This document shows, piece after piece, positions 40,395-49,170 of a stretch of DNA of 64,000 nucleotides. This stretch comes from an uncultured Ruminococcus sp. GTDB lineage: Bacteria; Bacillota; Clostridia; Oscillospirales; Ruminococcaceae. Where the stretch lies: positions 1 through 64,000 of the forward strand of contig NZ_CAKSNX010000009.1 of NCBI RefSeq assembly GCF_934476685.1. The letters are read 5' to 3'. The first letter of the stretch is position 1, and every line of letters begins with the position of its first letter. Position numbers and translations under genes: made by a program. Under the pieces are notes generated by a model. It had not been told where the DNA came from and searched no databases. It was given only the letters and a program-made list of their open reading frames with translations.

Positions 40395-40436
40395 GAGTGT
40401 AGCCCAGAACACCACTCGTAAATAAAAACAAGGAGG
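40395..40436 (+). promoter_or_regulatory. preQ1-I riboswitch ahead of queT
   Basis: GAGTG (40395-40399) pairs with CACTC (40413-40417) around the loop TAGCCCAGAACAC. The A-rich tail GTAAATAAAAACAAGG then runs into the ribosome site AGGAGG. This small H-type pseudoknot layout, with the tail AAAACAAGG overlapping the Shine-Dalgarno sequence, is that of the preQ1 class I riboswitch. Binding of preQ1 would hide the ribosome site and shut down queT translation. A TATAAT at 40383-40388 puts the transcript start at the first base of the aptamer; its -35 is weak. Confidence 0.8.
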
Positions 40437-40443
40437 AATCTCA

Positions 40444-40953
40444 ATGGAGATTTTTAATGCACGCAGGATCACTAATATCGGAGTAATGGCAGCGCTTTAT
40501 GTAGTTGCAACGCTGCTTTGCGGAGGACTTGCATACGGTCAGGTACAGTTCAGAGTATCTGAGATGCTTATGTTGCTCTGCTTTTTCAACAAGGACTACA
40601 TAATCTCAATGACTCTCGGCTGCTTTATCGCAAACCTTTTCAGCAGCTTAGGATTTATTGACGCAGGCTTTGGCACAGCGGCAACGCTGCTGGCAGCCAT
40701 ACTTATCTATGTTTCAAGGAACAAGACGAACCTTTTTGTGGCATCGCTTTTCCCTGTTATAACAAACGCTTTCATCGTTGCAGCAGAACTTAAAATGGTT
40801 CTCGGTCTGCCTTATTGGGTAAATGCAGCGTGGGTAGCTTTAGGTGAATTTGTATGTGTATCTGTTCTCGGAGTAATAGTAGTTTCAGCTCTTGCGAAAA
40901 ACAAGGGATTTATGAAACTTATTATGACAGGCTCTGAGGTCAAGACAGCATAG
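40444..40953 (+). CDS. queT: queuosine precursor transporter QueT
   Basis: This 169-aa membrane protein is the substrate-binding (S) subunit type of an energy-coupling-factor transporter for a queuosine precursor. It has five or six spans, and the conserved GQVQFRVSEMLMLLCFFNKD (about 32-51) and NLFSSLGFIDAGFGTAATL (about 64-82). It needs the shared EcfA/EcfT module, which is not in this window. The preQ1-I riboswitch directly upstream confirms the substrate class. Confidence 0.9.
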   Translation: MEIFNARRITNIGVMAALYVVATLLCGGLAYGQVQFRVSEMLMLLCFFNKDYIISMTLGCFIANLFSSLGFIDAGFGTAATLLAAILIYVSRNKTNLFVASLFPVITNAFIVAAELKMVLGLPYWVNAAWVALGEFVCVSVLGVIVVSALAKNKGFMKLIMTGSEVKTA

Positions 40954-41024
40954 GCTCAGAAATATACTGCTTTTCAGTCGGTATGCTGGGTTCGCCTGCT
41001 GTTTAGCAAAGTTAAATATCTGAT

Positions 41025-41057
41025 AAAAGCCGTTGGTTCTATCCGACGGCTTTTTTT
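41025..41057 (+). terminator. terminator after queT
   Basis: AAAAGCCGT pairs with ACGGCTTTT around a short loop, followed by a run of T. Confidence 0.85.
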
Positions 41058-41251
41058 GATGCATAAAATGCTGCAAGTGAAGATAACTTATTAAATCTTA
41101 GTTAAAAAAGCGTATAATAACATAAATGTTAATTTATTATCGGCAGTAAATGCTATGAATGTTATAATTATAATGAATTAATGTGAGTTTGCAGCCGTAT
41201 CGACAAAAACGGTGCAAAGCTTGCCGAAACTTTCTTAAACGGAGAGGAACT

Positions 41252-42017
41252 ATGGGTATTTTCAGCGTTGTTCGGACAGAATGCCCGTGTATTTCTCGGA
41301 TAATTTCGGCAAGGTGCTGAAAACGTCTGAGGAGGGTCTGAAAAATGATATTGAAAAGCTTGATGATATAGCCGACAATAAGGAGCTTTTTCAGATATAC
41401 AGCAAGTGGGACGGCACAGAACCGCTGACCTGCGCTTTTAAGATAGCTAATGATGAACGCTGGATGCAGATGTCGGTCGCAAGAGATGAAAGCGGTCAGT
41501 ATGATCTTTTCGTTTTCGGCGATATCACAGAGTGTAAAAAAGAATGTTTTGAACTTGAGGACAAGATCAGAAAGGCTGAAGAGGAAAGTATGACCAAGAG
41601 CCAGTTCCTCTCAAGAATGTCCCACGAGATAAGAACGCAGATGAACGGCATAATCAGTATGCTTTCCCTTGCTCAGAAACAGTGTAAGGAGGATGAACAG
41701 GTAGTAGAGTATCTCGGAAAAGCGGAAAATCTTTCTCACTATCTGCTCTCTATTATAAATGATATTCTCGACCTTTCAAGAATAGAGGCAGGCAAGCTGG
41801 AGCTTGAAGAAAAGCCTATGGATCTGCTTTCCGTTGCGGTAGGCGGAGCGACCAGCCTGAGCTTACCCTTATGCCCGATGACGCAAACCTTAATGCGATA
41901 GTAATAACCGATAAATCGGGTGCGCCTGCCATAAAGCAGATGGGTACAGCAAAGACGCTTATCGAGATACCTGCTGAATACATACGCAAAAACAATAAAT
42001 TCAGCATAAACCTATAA
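41252..42017 (+). pseudogene. decayed sensor histidine kinase
   Basis: ATG 41252, behind GGAGAGGAAC, opens a frame that is lost after about ten codons. A shifted frame from 41281 then encodes a PAS-like segment and a dimerisation/phospho-acceptor domain with the His in FLSRMSHEIRTQMNGI (about residues 112-127 of that frame). The kinase core breaks off after LEEKPMDLLSV. A different frame then continues (ELTLMPDDANLN...KFSINL) to the stop at 42017 and does not look like an ATPase domain. A frameshift plus an internal deletion and fusion is the simplest reading. The gene should not make a working kinase. Confidence 0.7.
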
Positions 42018-42155
42018 ATATTTGACATGATGAAAAGGAGTCGGAGTTTTGAGTAAAAAGCATCTCAGACGGAAAAAGCTATGAAAAAACGATGTGCATA
42101 TCGAGATAATCGGTGCTGACAGAGGATATGTGCATCTTTCGTATTCGGCATAGAA

Positions 42156-42386
42156 ATGCACCTTGGCTGGAATGTTGAAGAAACGGAAGAAAAGCTTCGA
42201 GAAAGATTTCCTGATGTCAATGAGGGCGAATTTGTAAGAGTAAATCAGCTTATGGAGAAATGTATTTACGGCGCAGAAGAGCTGCCTGAATACGAGCTGA
42301 GAGTGCTGTGCGCATTCGTTGAAAAGCTTTCTGATTTTAAGCGCAAGTCGCTGACATGGAGAGAAAAATGGAAATGCGTCATATAA
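42156..42386 (+). pseudogene. 76-codon fragment, unknown
   Basis: The open frame encodes MHLGWNVEETEEKLRE... with a mostly helical, charged sequence and no recognised domain. The DNA just upstream (42049-42150) reads as protein-like sequence broken by stops (LSKKHLRRKKL, VHIEIIGADRGYVHLSYSA). I therefore take it as the tail of a second decayed gene in the same degraded patch. It has no clear ribosome site. Confidence 0.4.
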
Positions 42387-42438
42387 GACCGCCTAAAGAA
42401 AAACACATAAAAGCATAATATAAATAGTATAGAAAAAA

Positions 42439-42473
42439 AGAAGTCTGAGGATAAACCCAGACTTCTTTTTTTG
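42439..42473 (+). terminator. plus-strand terminator after the decayed locus
   Basis: AGAAGTCTG pairs with CAGACTTCT, followed by seven T. Confidence 0.85.
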
Positions 42474-42501
42474 TAAGCGTAAACAAAATAACTGAACATC
42501 A

Positions 42502-42533
42502 AAAAAATAACCTGTCTGAAACAGACAGGTTAT
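42502..42533 (-). terminator. terminator of the tRNA cluster
   Basis: ATAACCTGTCTG and CAGACAGGTTAT form a perfect 12-bp stem with an AAA loop. The T tract (seven T) follows on the minus strand, just after tRNA-His. Confidence 0.9.
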
Positions 42534-42537
42534 CAAA

Positions 42538-42613
42538 GGGTGGGTAGTGGGATTCGAACCCACGGTCTTCAGGACCACAATCTGACGCGTTAACCAACTA
42601 CGCTATACCCACC
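42538..42613 (-). tRNA. tRNA-His (GTG)
   Basis: The anticodon loop TTGTGGT carries GTG. The acceptor GGTGGGT pairs with ACCCACC, and the discriminator is C, as expected for His. No CCA is encoded. It is the last gene of the three-tRNA transcript. Confidence 0.93.
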
Positions 42614-42621
42614 ATATAAAA

Positions 42622-42666
42622 ATCACTCGCACAATGGGCAGTAAGTAATGTCCATACTGCGAGTGA

Positions 42667-42667
<1 letters not shown>
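42622..42667 (-). repeat. 10-bp inverted repeat between tRNA-Arg and tRNA-His
   Basis: ATCACTCGCA (42622-42631) pairs perfectly with TGCGAGTGAT (42658-42667) and can fold in the tRNA precursor. It touches the CCA end of tRNA-Arg, so it may affect processing. Confidence 0.6.
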
Positions 42668-42743
<76 letters not shown>

Positions 42744-42748
42744 ATAAA

Positions 42749-42768
42749 AAATGCACTTAAAAGTGCAT
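42749..42768 (-). repeat. palindrome between tRNA-Gly and tRNA-Arg
   Basis: AATGCACTT and AAGTGCATT form a 9-bp stem in the spacer of the tRNA precursor. Confidence 0.55.
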
Positions 42769-42842
42769 TGGAGCGGGTGATGAGAATCGAACTCACATGA
42801 CCAGCTTGGAAGGCTGGGGTTCTACCACTGAACTACACCCGC
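42769..42842 (-). tRNA. tRNA-Gly (TCC)
   Basis: The anticodon loop TTCCAA carries TCC within CAGCC/GGCTG-type pairing. The acceptor GCGGGTG pairs with CACCCGC. The CCA is encoded (42769-42771). It is the first gene after the promoter. Confidence 0.93.
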
Positions 42843-42888
42843 AGGTTACGCTGACTAATAATCTGTATTACCTCAATCAACGTAATCT

Positions 42889-42917
42889 ATTATAGCATGA
42901 AAACACGCTCTTGTCAA
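42889..42917 (-). promoter_or_regulatory. promoter of the tRNA cluster
   Basis: On the minus strand: TTGACA (42912-42917), 17 bases, TATAAT (42889-42894): a perfect consensus, as usual for stable RNA. Confidence 0.85.
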
Positions 42918-42955
42918 TACTTTTTTATGATTTTTTTTATTTTGTGAAAATATCA

Positions 42956-43732
42956 CTATTTGTTTTTTCTTCTTTGTTTCATTTTGTTTACTATGACGTC
43001 CTTGAAGAGAAATCCCAGAACGCCCACTACCACAGCAACGATAAGTACGATTATGACCGCCTTGAAATTGCCGCCTATGACGTTTCCGCCCAGTATGGTA
43101 GACATAAGTATGGCAGGAAGTCTGCAAGGCATAACGTAAAGGAAAAAGTCACGCTTGCTTATCTGCGTCAGCGGAACGATATACGAAATAACGTCCTTTG
43201 GTATTCCTGGGATAAGATAAAGTATCATAAGTATGACCGTAAGCTTTTTCTCATCGTGCAGAAATTTATATTTCGACAGATATTTTTCGTCGATAAAAGC
43301 TTCGACCACAGGTCTGCCGAACTTGTTTACCAGCAGGAATATGCAGAGCGTTCCAAGCATAGTCCCCGCAAAGGAGAGCAATGCTCCGAAGAACCAGCCG
43401 AACAGCACTCCGCCTACTATCTGTATAGGCGGTATTACGGCTATGACCACCTGCAAAGCCTGTATCACTGTAAATATCAGCACGCCCACGATACCGTTGT
43501 AGTGGGAAAGCTTTTCCTGAAGCGCAAGCATACCGTCCTCTGAATTGAGCGCCTTTACAAGAGGTATAGACGCAAAGGTGGCTATTGCAAGCACCGCAAG
43601 GAAAGCGCATATGCTGATTATCTGTACACGCTTTTTGTTTGCTATCTTCCGCCGCTCTTCCTTGCTTTTCAGCAGATGATTTTTTGTTGTGTTGTTTTCG
43701 TTTGTGTCATTTGTTTTGTTGATCTCGTCCAT
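42956..43732 (-). CDS. VTT-domain (TVP38/TMEM64, DedA-like) membrane protein
   Basis: This 258-aa protein has a charged N-terminus (1-35) and then about six hydrophobic segments. The VTT core includes IPPIQIVGGVLFGWFFGALLS (about 119-139, shown in part), TMLGTLCIFLLVNKFGRPVVE near 143-163 and YLIPGIPKDVISYIVPL (about 196-212). VTT/DedA proteins act in membrane lipid transport or homeostasis. A Lys/Arg-rich tail closes the protein. It is the last gene of the operon that begins with DUF5685. Confidence 0.85.
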   Translation of the reverse strand: MDEINKTNDTNENNTTKNHLLKSKEERRKIANKKRVQIISICAFLAVLAIATFASIPLVKALNSEDGMLALQEKLSHYNGIVGVLIFTVIQALQVVIAVIPPIQIVGGVLFGWFFGALLSFAGTMLGTLCIFLLVNKFGRPVVEAFIDEKYLSKYKFLHDEKKLTVILMILYLIPGIPKDVISYIVPLTQISKRDFFLYVMPCRLPAILMSTILGGNVIGGNFKAVIIVLIVAVVVGVLGFLFKDVIVNKMKQRRKNK

Positions 43733-43761
43733 TTTTATTACCTGCCTCAGTTTTGATCTTT

Positions 43762-44340
43762 TTATTTTCTGCGCAGTATCTTTTTTCTAAACCAGTTTAT
43801 GTACAGGCTTATAAGCTGAGTTAATGCATAATCGTAAATAAGGAAAAACACATTTGCCGCCGCCCAAAGCACTAAAACTGCATACTTCCCGAACATTCCC
43901 ATACCCTCCAGCATATCCACAGATGTGAAAATGTACTGGAAAGCGAGGAAGAAGAGTACAGCCGCAGCGTTGAACACAGCGAATTTCAATATGTATATCA
44001 GAGCCTTGTTTTTCATACGCTCAAGGCTGAATTTCAGTATAGGGTAATATCCCATAAACAGTATGAACAGCAGAGTAGCCTCAAAATTCGGCGTTACGAA
44101 TATGCACAGCAGGCTTACCGCCGCATAGGTAGCTATCGCCCACTTTTTATTCGCCTCTACTATCATTACCACCATAAGAAAGCCTGCAAAGGTCGGTATA
44201 GTGTAATCCAGCATAGGCAGAAAACCGCTGGAGAACATCAGCAGCAGACATACCGCCGAACATATCCCTCCCAGCGCCACACGGAATGCGAGAGAGCCTG
44301 ATTTTCTGCTGCCGTCATTTATCTTATCGTATTCTGACAT
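43762..44340 (-). CDS. multi-span membrane protein, unknown
   Basis: This 192-aa protein has five or six spans (about 18-38, 44-60, 66-85, 90-110, 125-150 and 155-175). The start LAFRVALGGICSAVCLLLMF and the general plan recall small transporter S-components, but I cannot name the family. No start has a good ribosome site. ATG 44340 lies just outside the J-domain gene; an upstream ATG at 44358 would overlap its last codons. Coupled translation from the J-domain gene is likely either way. Confidence 0.65.
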   Translation of the reverse strand: MSEYDKINDGSRKSGSLAFRVALGGICSAVCLLLMFSSGFLPMLDYTIPTFAGFLMVVMIVEANKKWAIATYAAVSLLCIFVTPNFEATLLFILFMGYYPILKFSLERMKNKALIYILKFAVFNAAAVLFFLAFQYIFTSVDMLEGMGMFGKYAVLVLWAAANVFFLIYDYALTQLISLYINWFRKKILRRK

Positions 44341-44348
44341 AGTATCGT

Positions 44349-45020
44349 TTAACAGCATGGTATAAGGTCGCCGCCCATACATTCACAGCAGCAGTCAGCA
44401 CATATAAGGTTTGAGCAGCAGTTGCAGGCTGTGTCCATATCCGATCTTCCGCCTGCACCCATAGGGTTTCCGTTCATATATCCGCTGCGCTGTCTGTTCA
44501 TCTGATTCATAGCCTGTGCATATTCCATATTTGACGGGTTTCTCTGATATGCCTGTGCAAAGTGTGTGTAAGCGTCGTTTAGCCAGCCTCTTTTATAGCA
44601 TACCGAACCCATAAGGAAGAACCATTCAGCGTCACGCATTGAGTTCGGCACGTCTGAAAGTATCTGTTCTGCCTGAGTTATGCTGCCCGACTGAATAAGC
44701 TGACGTACTCTTGCTGCATCAAAAGCGGAGGAATATCCGCTGCCTGAGCCGTCCTGAGAGTATCCGCCGGAACTTCCGCCGTAGCCGTAGCTGTATGAGC
44801 TAGAGCCTCCGAAAGAGCCTGCCGAGCCGCTGCGCCTTGCGGTCATTATCTGATCGTAGGCTGTGTTGACCTCAGTCATTTTCTCTGCGGCAACATCTGC
44901 AAGATCTGAGTCCTGATAGCGGTCGGGGTGATATTTTTTTACAAGCTCCTTATAAGCCTTTTTTATCTCATCATCGCTTGCATTAGGACTTACGCCCAGT
45001 ACCTTGTATGGATCGTTCAT
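44349..45020 (-). CDS. J-domain protein with cysteine-rich tail
   Basis: This 223-aa protein has an N-terminal J domain (1-65) with the HPD triad in VKKYHPDRYQ. A Gly/Ser/Tyr-rich linker (70-105) and a TPR-like segment (about 110-175) follow. The short tail holds about ten cysteines (CNCCSNL, then CADCCCECMGG). J domains stimulate DnaK-type chaperones; the tail looks able to bind metal or to form a membrane-linked cluster. It shares the TAATG overlap with the upstream DUF5685 gene, so the two products are probably made together. Confidence 0.85.
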   Translation of the reverse strand: MNDPYKVLGVSPNASDDEIKKAYKELVKKYHPDRYQDSDLADVAAEKMTEVNTAYDQIMTARRSGSAGSFGGSSSYSYGYGGSSGGYSQDGSGSGYSSAFDAARVRQLIQSGSITQAEQILSDVPNSMRDAEWFFLMGSVCYKRGWLNDAYTHFAQAYQRNPSNMEYAQAMNQMNRQRSGYMNGNPMGAGGRSDMDTACNCCSNLICADCCCECMGGDLIPCC

Positions 45021-45943
45021 TAACTGTGTTTCCTTTCGTCTGATTGATTTTTATGTTTGTGTCCTGCATTTTGTTTTACATTGGAGTAAGTATTTTTCAG
45101 ACCGAGATAAATAATATTGTCCAGTATATCTCTGTATCTTTTAAGGTCAAGCTTTACATATATCTCCGCCAGCTCGCCCAGCGTGAAATTTATGCTGTCA
45201 TCGGCGAAAGCTTTTATATCATCAAGCATATTCTGTGGGATATTTTCACTTTTGCAGTCTTTCCCGTTCTGTGAGAATTTATACAGCAGGGGATTGTATC
45301 CGCCCTGCTTGTGGTCGTCATAAAGATCGTCAAGCGCATCGGTGATGTAAATATATCTTCCCAGCAGATAACCGAAACATTCCAGCAGATCTCTTTGTTC
45401 ATCATTTACCGCTATCATTCCGAAAACGGCTTTCATCATCATTGCCGTCGGCTCACAAGCCTGATCTATGCCTGCGCATTTTTCCTTTTCGATCTTATTC
45501 TGAAGAGCCATTGCATCTTCGATCTTCGGCGCAAGCTCAGGATAAAGCTTTGCCGCCTGCTTGTAAGGCTTTTTAAAAAACGGTATCACAGAATAAGCGA
45601 GAAGTCTGCTTTTGATATCCCTGTCGGCAATATCGTCTTTCAGCTTATGATATGTAAGTATCACCGCCGCAGCGGAGGATCGCCCCATATCATTTTTGCA
45701 GGTAGCACACATGGACTTTTTATGCGGGTGAGCAATGCACCTTTCCATCTGAGCATCAAGCTTTTTGTCATGGACGGAGAGATCCATAAGTGCAAGAAAC
45801 GTAAAATCATAGCTCAGCGTAAACCTTGTGAAAAATCCGTACCGCCTGTCCATATCTTTGCATAGTCCGCAGTAGACAGCCTTGTAAATATCATATTCAA
45901 AAACTCTCATATACGGCTTGAAGGCTCTGACGTAACCGAACAT
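45020..45943 (-). CDS. DUF5685 family protein
   Basis: This 307-aa helical protein starts MFGYVRAFKPYMRV and has the paired Cys segments YCGLCKDM (about 24-31) and MCATCKNDMG (about 78-87). A helical bundle follows with YITDALDDLYDDHKQGGYNP (about 198-217). The Asp-rich patch recalls all-alpha prenyl-transfer folds, but no activity is established for the family. In this group it often sits beside a J-domain gene, as here. The promoter TTGACA-18-TATAAT is at 46010-46039. Confidence 0.8.
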   Translation of the reverse strand: MFGYVRAFKPYMRVFEYDIYKAVYCGLCKDMDRRYGFFTRFTLSYDFTFLALMDLSVHDKKLDAQMERCIAHPHKKSMCATCKNDMGRSSAAAVILTYHKLKDDIADRDIKSRLLAYSVIPFFKKPYKQAAKLYPELAPKIEDAMALQNKIEKEKCAGIDQACEPTAMMMKAVFGMIAVNDEQRDLLECFGYLLGRYIYITDALDDLYDDHKQGGYNPLLYKFSQNGKDCKSENIPQNMLDDIKAFADDSINFTLGELAEIYVKLDLKRYRDILDNIIYLGLKNTYSNVKQNAGHKHKNQSDERKHS

Positions 45944-46009
45944 ACAAACTCCTTTTAGTATTTATAATAGTATATCCCATATTTGTGTATATTTCGTGAT
46001 AATATTGAC

Positions 46010-46039
46010 ATTATACAACTTTTTAAGCCTGTTTGTCAA
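46010..46039 (-). promoter_or_regulatory. promoter of the DUF5685/J-domain operon
   Basis: On the minus strand: TTGACA (46034-46039), 18 bases, TATAAT (46010-46015). Confidence 0.65.
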
Positions 46040-46100
46040 TGATATTAAGAAATTCTTATGTTTATGATCGGCATTTCAGCCGCAGAATATTCTCTTTTAA

Positions 46101-46133
46101 AATAAAAAGGTGCAGGCATAAAGTCTGCACCTT
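46101..46133 (-). terminator. terminator of the L,D-transpeptidase gene
   Basis: AAGGTGCAG pairs with CTGCACCTT. On the minus strand it is followed by TTTATTTT. Confidence 0.8.
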
Positions 46134-46144
46134 GAATTTATCTT

Positions 46145-47659
46145 TTAGTAGTACATTACAACAGGAGTGCCAAGCTCAACGTTATCATAAATGTACTTTG
46201 CTCCGTCATACGGCATATTTATGCAGCCGTGAGAGCCGTTCCATTTGTATATCGAGCCGCCAAATGCTCCGTTTCTCCATACTGAATCGTGAAGTCCTAT
46301 TCCGCAAAGGGAAACATTGTTCCAGAAGTTGCAGGTAACGTCCCACTTGTCGCCGTCTGCATTTGAATCCTTCATACGGTAGTTTGTGTCCTTTGCCCAA
46401 AGCTTATATACACCCGGCAGGGTAGTTCTTGCGGCAGATGTGGTCTGTCCCGAAACTATATAGCAGTCATATTCAAGCTTGCCCTTCTTGTAATACCAAA
46501 GCTCCTGATTTGAAAGGTCTATCTCGATATATGTGTTGCCGATATCATCGTCCTTTGATCTTGCAGACTCAACGCCTGTGAAATCATAATAGCCTGTGCT
46601 GTAATATATCGGATCGACCGAGGCAACGGACTCGCCCTCTTCGAGCATTTCCACAAGTGCGTCCCTGGTCTTTTCCTTATCTATCCACCAACCGTATTTT
46701 GCGTCCGTACTTGTTGGAACGGTTATCTTGCCCTGCAAAGTAGCCTTAAACTTTCTTTCGGTGTCATATGTATCATACTTCTTTGCAAGCTTTTCAACAT
46801 ATTCCATTGCCTTGTCCTCGTCAACCTTGTAGTTGCCCTCATCGTCAACATCAAGTATTTTCAGCAGTTCCTTGCCTGTAAGGGTTTCGGTGGTGTAGTC
46901 AAAGTCATATGTGATAGACATATCAAAGACCTTGTTCCTTGCGTCGCACTGCTCCTTGTAATCGTCTGACGTTACCTCGGGCTGAGTGTATACACCTGAG
47001 TCGGCAGTCAGCGCAACATCAAACTCACCGTTGCTCAGCGCAGTTTCCGCAAGGTATATGAGCTGATCCATATCCGTTACTTTGTTGCCCTGAACTTCCT
47101 TATTTATAACATATCCGTCATCAGTAAGTTCAAGGGTAGCGTCTGCGGTTTCTGTATCGCCCCATTTTGCATCTTTAAGCAGCTTTTCCAGCTTGTCGGA
47201 ATCGTATGTTGCGTTTTCGGTGTAAGTATATTCGCTCTTGCTTATAAGCCCTGAGAACCAGGATGAATGTTTTACCTGTCCGAGAAGCTTTTTCACTTCG
47301 TCCTTAGAGTTTCTCTTATAATCAAAATCTGCTGTGCTTATGTCTATCTGCTTTCCGTCAACAGTTGTGAAACTGAGTTTTTTCGGTGTAACGTCCGCAC
47401 CTGTTTTCTTGCAGGCTTCTTCATAGTCAAGTCCGCTGACGTTTACTCCGTTGATATAGGTGTCGGCAAGGAACTTGCCGCTGTAATAAGCTCTTCCCAC
47501 ACAATATGCTCCGCCGATAGTTACGACGAAAGCTCCCAGAATTGCGCCGCAGAGAATGCCTGTGTTATTGTGCAGCTTCTTCTTTTTCTTTCTTGAAGCG
47601 GGCTTTTTTGCTGAATGGCTTGCAGGCTTCGGGGCAAGTCGGGTCTTATTTTCGCTCAT
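46145..47659 (-). CDS. membrane-bound L,D-transpeptidase (YkuD) with PG-binding repeats
   Basis: This is a 504-aa cell-wall enzyme. A Lys-rich cytoplasmic start (1-32) precedes one span (about 35-57). Two copies of a PG_binding_4-type domain (about 75-200 and 210-345) follow, then a catalytic YkuD domain (about 375-504). The active-site pattern is GIGLHDSVWR (His) and then GSHGCINMPYDGA with the nucleophile Cys. Such enzymes make 3-3 cross-links or anchor proteins in peptidoglycan and resist most beta-lactams. ATG 47659 follows AAAGGA; the longer frame starts in the promoter region. Confidence 0.9.
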   Translation of the reverse strand: MSENKTRLAPKPASHSAKKPASRKKKKKLHNNTGILCGAILGAFVVTIGGAYCVGRAYYSGKFLADTYINGVNVSGLDYEEACKKTGADVTPKKLSFTTVDGKQIDISTADFDYKRNSKDEVKKLLGQVKHSSWFSGLISKSEYTYTENATYDSDKLEKLLKDAKWGDTETADATLELTDDGYVINKEVQGNKVTDMDQLIYLAETALSNGEFDVALTADSGVYTQPEVTSDDYKEQCDARNKVFDMSITYDFDYTTETLTGKELLKILDVDDEGNYKVDEDKAMEYVEKLAKKYDTYDTERKFKATLQGKITVPTSTDAKYGWWIDKEKTRDALVEMLEEGESVASVDPIYYSTGYYDFTGVESARSKDDDIGNTYIEIDLSNQELWYYKKGKLEYDCYIVSGQTTSAARTTLPGVYKLWAKDTNYRMKDSNADGDKWDVTCNFWNNVSLCGIGLHDSVWRNGAFGGSIYKWNGSHGCINMPYDGAKYIYDNVELGTPVVMYY

Positions 47660-47729
47660 TGAAATTATCCTTTCCTTAAATCTAAAAAACAAAAAAATCG
47701 GCATTATCAAATTATTGCCTGTAAAAACT

Positions 47730-47759
47730 ATTATAGCACGAACACACCGAATTTGTCTA
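47730..47759 (-). promoter_or_regulatory. promoter of the L,D-transpeptidase gene
   Basis: On the minus strand: TAGACA (47754-47759), 18 bases, TATAAT (47730-47735). Confidence 0.55.
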
Positions 47760-47886
47760 TACCGTTTAAGACATTTTTCTTCAAAAAAATCAACAAATTT
47801 CTATCCAAAAAACTACCCTGCTGCTGTTGACTTTTTTATAATGTGCCGTATATTAAAATTTGAAACTAAACGGTATGCTATACCTC

Positions 47887-47915
47887 TTGACTTTAAAGTT
47901 AAAATGTGTTATCAT
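47887..47915 (+). promoter_or_regulatory. promoter of the serine hydrolase/GH26-like operon
   Basis: TTGACT (47887-47892), 17 bases, TATCAT (47910-47915). A leader of about 145 nt follows with one small hairpin (AACCGTACAGCGGTT). Apart from the two divergent promoters, 47760-48066 holds nothing I recognise. Confidence 0.55.
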
Positions 47916-48066
47916 TATGAGGAATATAAAAGAGATAAATTATGTGTAAGTAAGGGACTTCAAACGAAAATTATCTATCAGCATAAAACCGTACAGCGGT
48001 TAGGCAGTTGGTTCTCGGTAACGATTACATAGCTTTTGACCTAAATAGTTTTCGTGAGGTCTTATT

Positions 48067-49125
48067 ATGAAAAAACATATTATGGCTGCTGCTTTCAGCG
48101 TAGTTTTTGCAGCGGCTGCATTTTCCGGCTGCGGCACTAAGGCCGATAGCAGCGCAGAAAAGTCATCGTCAGCGGATAGTTCAGATGTTTCTCAGATCCA
48201 GTCTGAGCCGACTCCTGAGCAGGAGCGTGAAGATGGTATCGAGTCGGGAAAATACGATCCCGTTCAGGTGAATGATGAGGTCGAAAGTTCGGTCGAGGCA
48301 GGAAAGACAGAGCCTGCGTCACCAAGCGGCTATTACAGCTTCACATGGTCGGATTTCGGCGACGTATATTCAAATGAGGAGCTGGAGGATTGCTTTGACA
48401 GACTTCAGAAGATATGTTCGGAGTCATATTTTGATCTGGCTTTCTCTTATAAGAACATAAACACAGGTGCGTATGTGGGATATAATCAGTATACTGATTA
48501 TATGACCTGCAGCACCATAAAAGCGCCTTATGTAAAGTCTATACTGCAAAACGGCATTGATCTGTCGGAGATCATCACAAGAAATTATATCTGGCCTGGT
48601 GATGACGGAACTGTGGCGCTTGCCCCTTACGGCACAACGTATACAGCAAAGCAGCTTATAGAGTATACCATACTTGAATCGGATAATACGGCGTATTATC
48701 TGCTTTTCAATAATTATGGCTATTCCACATACAACAGCAATCAGTATCAGCTGGGTTCAAGCGTCCTGCTCGGCGACAGCTGGATATTTACATACTGCAC
48801 TTCTGACGAGATGATGTATAACTTTGAGGACATATATCATTTCGGTGAGGAGAATAAAACGGGGGCATGGCTCATCGACCTGCTTTCGGATACGGACGTA
48901 AATATGCAGATCGGACAGGCTCTCGGCGGAAAATACAAGGTCGCACAGAAGTACGGCTCAGAGTTCAATGAGATCGTGTTCAACGACTGCGCAATAGTTT
49001 ATGCAGATTCACCTTTCGTGCTGAGTATTTTTACAAATCAGATGCCCGAAACGGAGGAAAGCTGCAAGGTGTTCAAGGATCTTGCTGTGGTGTTTGACGA
49101 TATAAATACGCTGCTGGCAGAATAG
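48067..49125 (+). CDS. beta-lactamase-fold serine hydrolase lipoprotein
   Basis: This is a 352-aa lipoprotein (lipobox FSGCG, Cys near 22) with a long Ser/Glu linker (25-85). The catalytic domain (about 95-350) matches the class A beta-lactamase/transpeptidase fold: CSTIKAPY gives the S-x-x-K pair (about 150-153), ESDNTAYY the S-D-N loop (about 198), and AQKYGSEF the third K-x-G motif (about 299). Such lipoproteins are common in gut Firmicutes and may trim peptidoglycan; beta-lactam hydrolysis is not implied. The next gene starts 45 bases on and appears co-transcribed. Confidence 0.82.
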   Translation: MKKHIMAAAFSVVFAAAAFSGCGTKADSSAEKSSSADSSDVSQIQSEPTPEQEREDGIESGKYDPVQVNDEVESSVEAGKTEPASPSGYYSFTWSDFGDVYSNEELEDCFDRLQKICSESYFDLAFSYKNINTGAYVGYNQYTDYMTCSTIKAPYVKSILQNGIDLSEIITRNYIWPGDDGTVALAPYGTTYTAKQLIEYTILESDNTAYYLLFNNYGYSTYNSNQYQLGSSVLLGDSWIFTYCTSDEMMYNFEDIYHFGEENKTGAWLIDLLSDTDVNMQIGQALGGKYKVAQKYGSEFNEIVFNDCAIVYADSPFVLSIFTNQMPETEESCKVFKDLAVVFDDINTLLAE

Positions 49126-49170
49126 ATATCAGAAAGTATCAAATAAAATTCAAAATACAGGAGGAAAATT

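Noticed and set aside
41175..41251. c-di-GMP riboswitch upstream of the decayed kinase
   Set aside because: GGTGCAAAGC resembles part of the GEMM core, but the second half of the motif is absent and the leader is too short.
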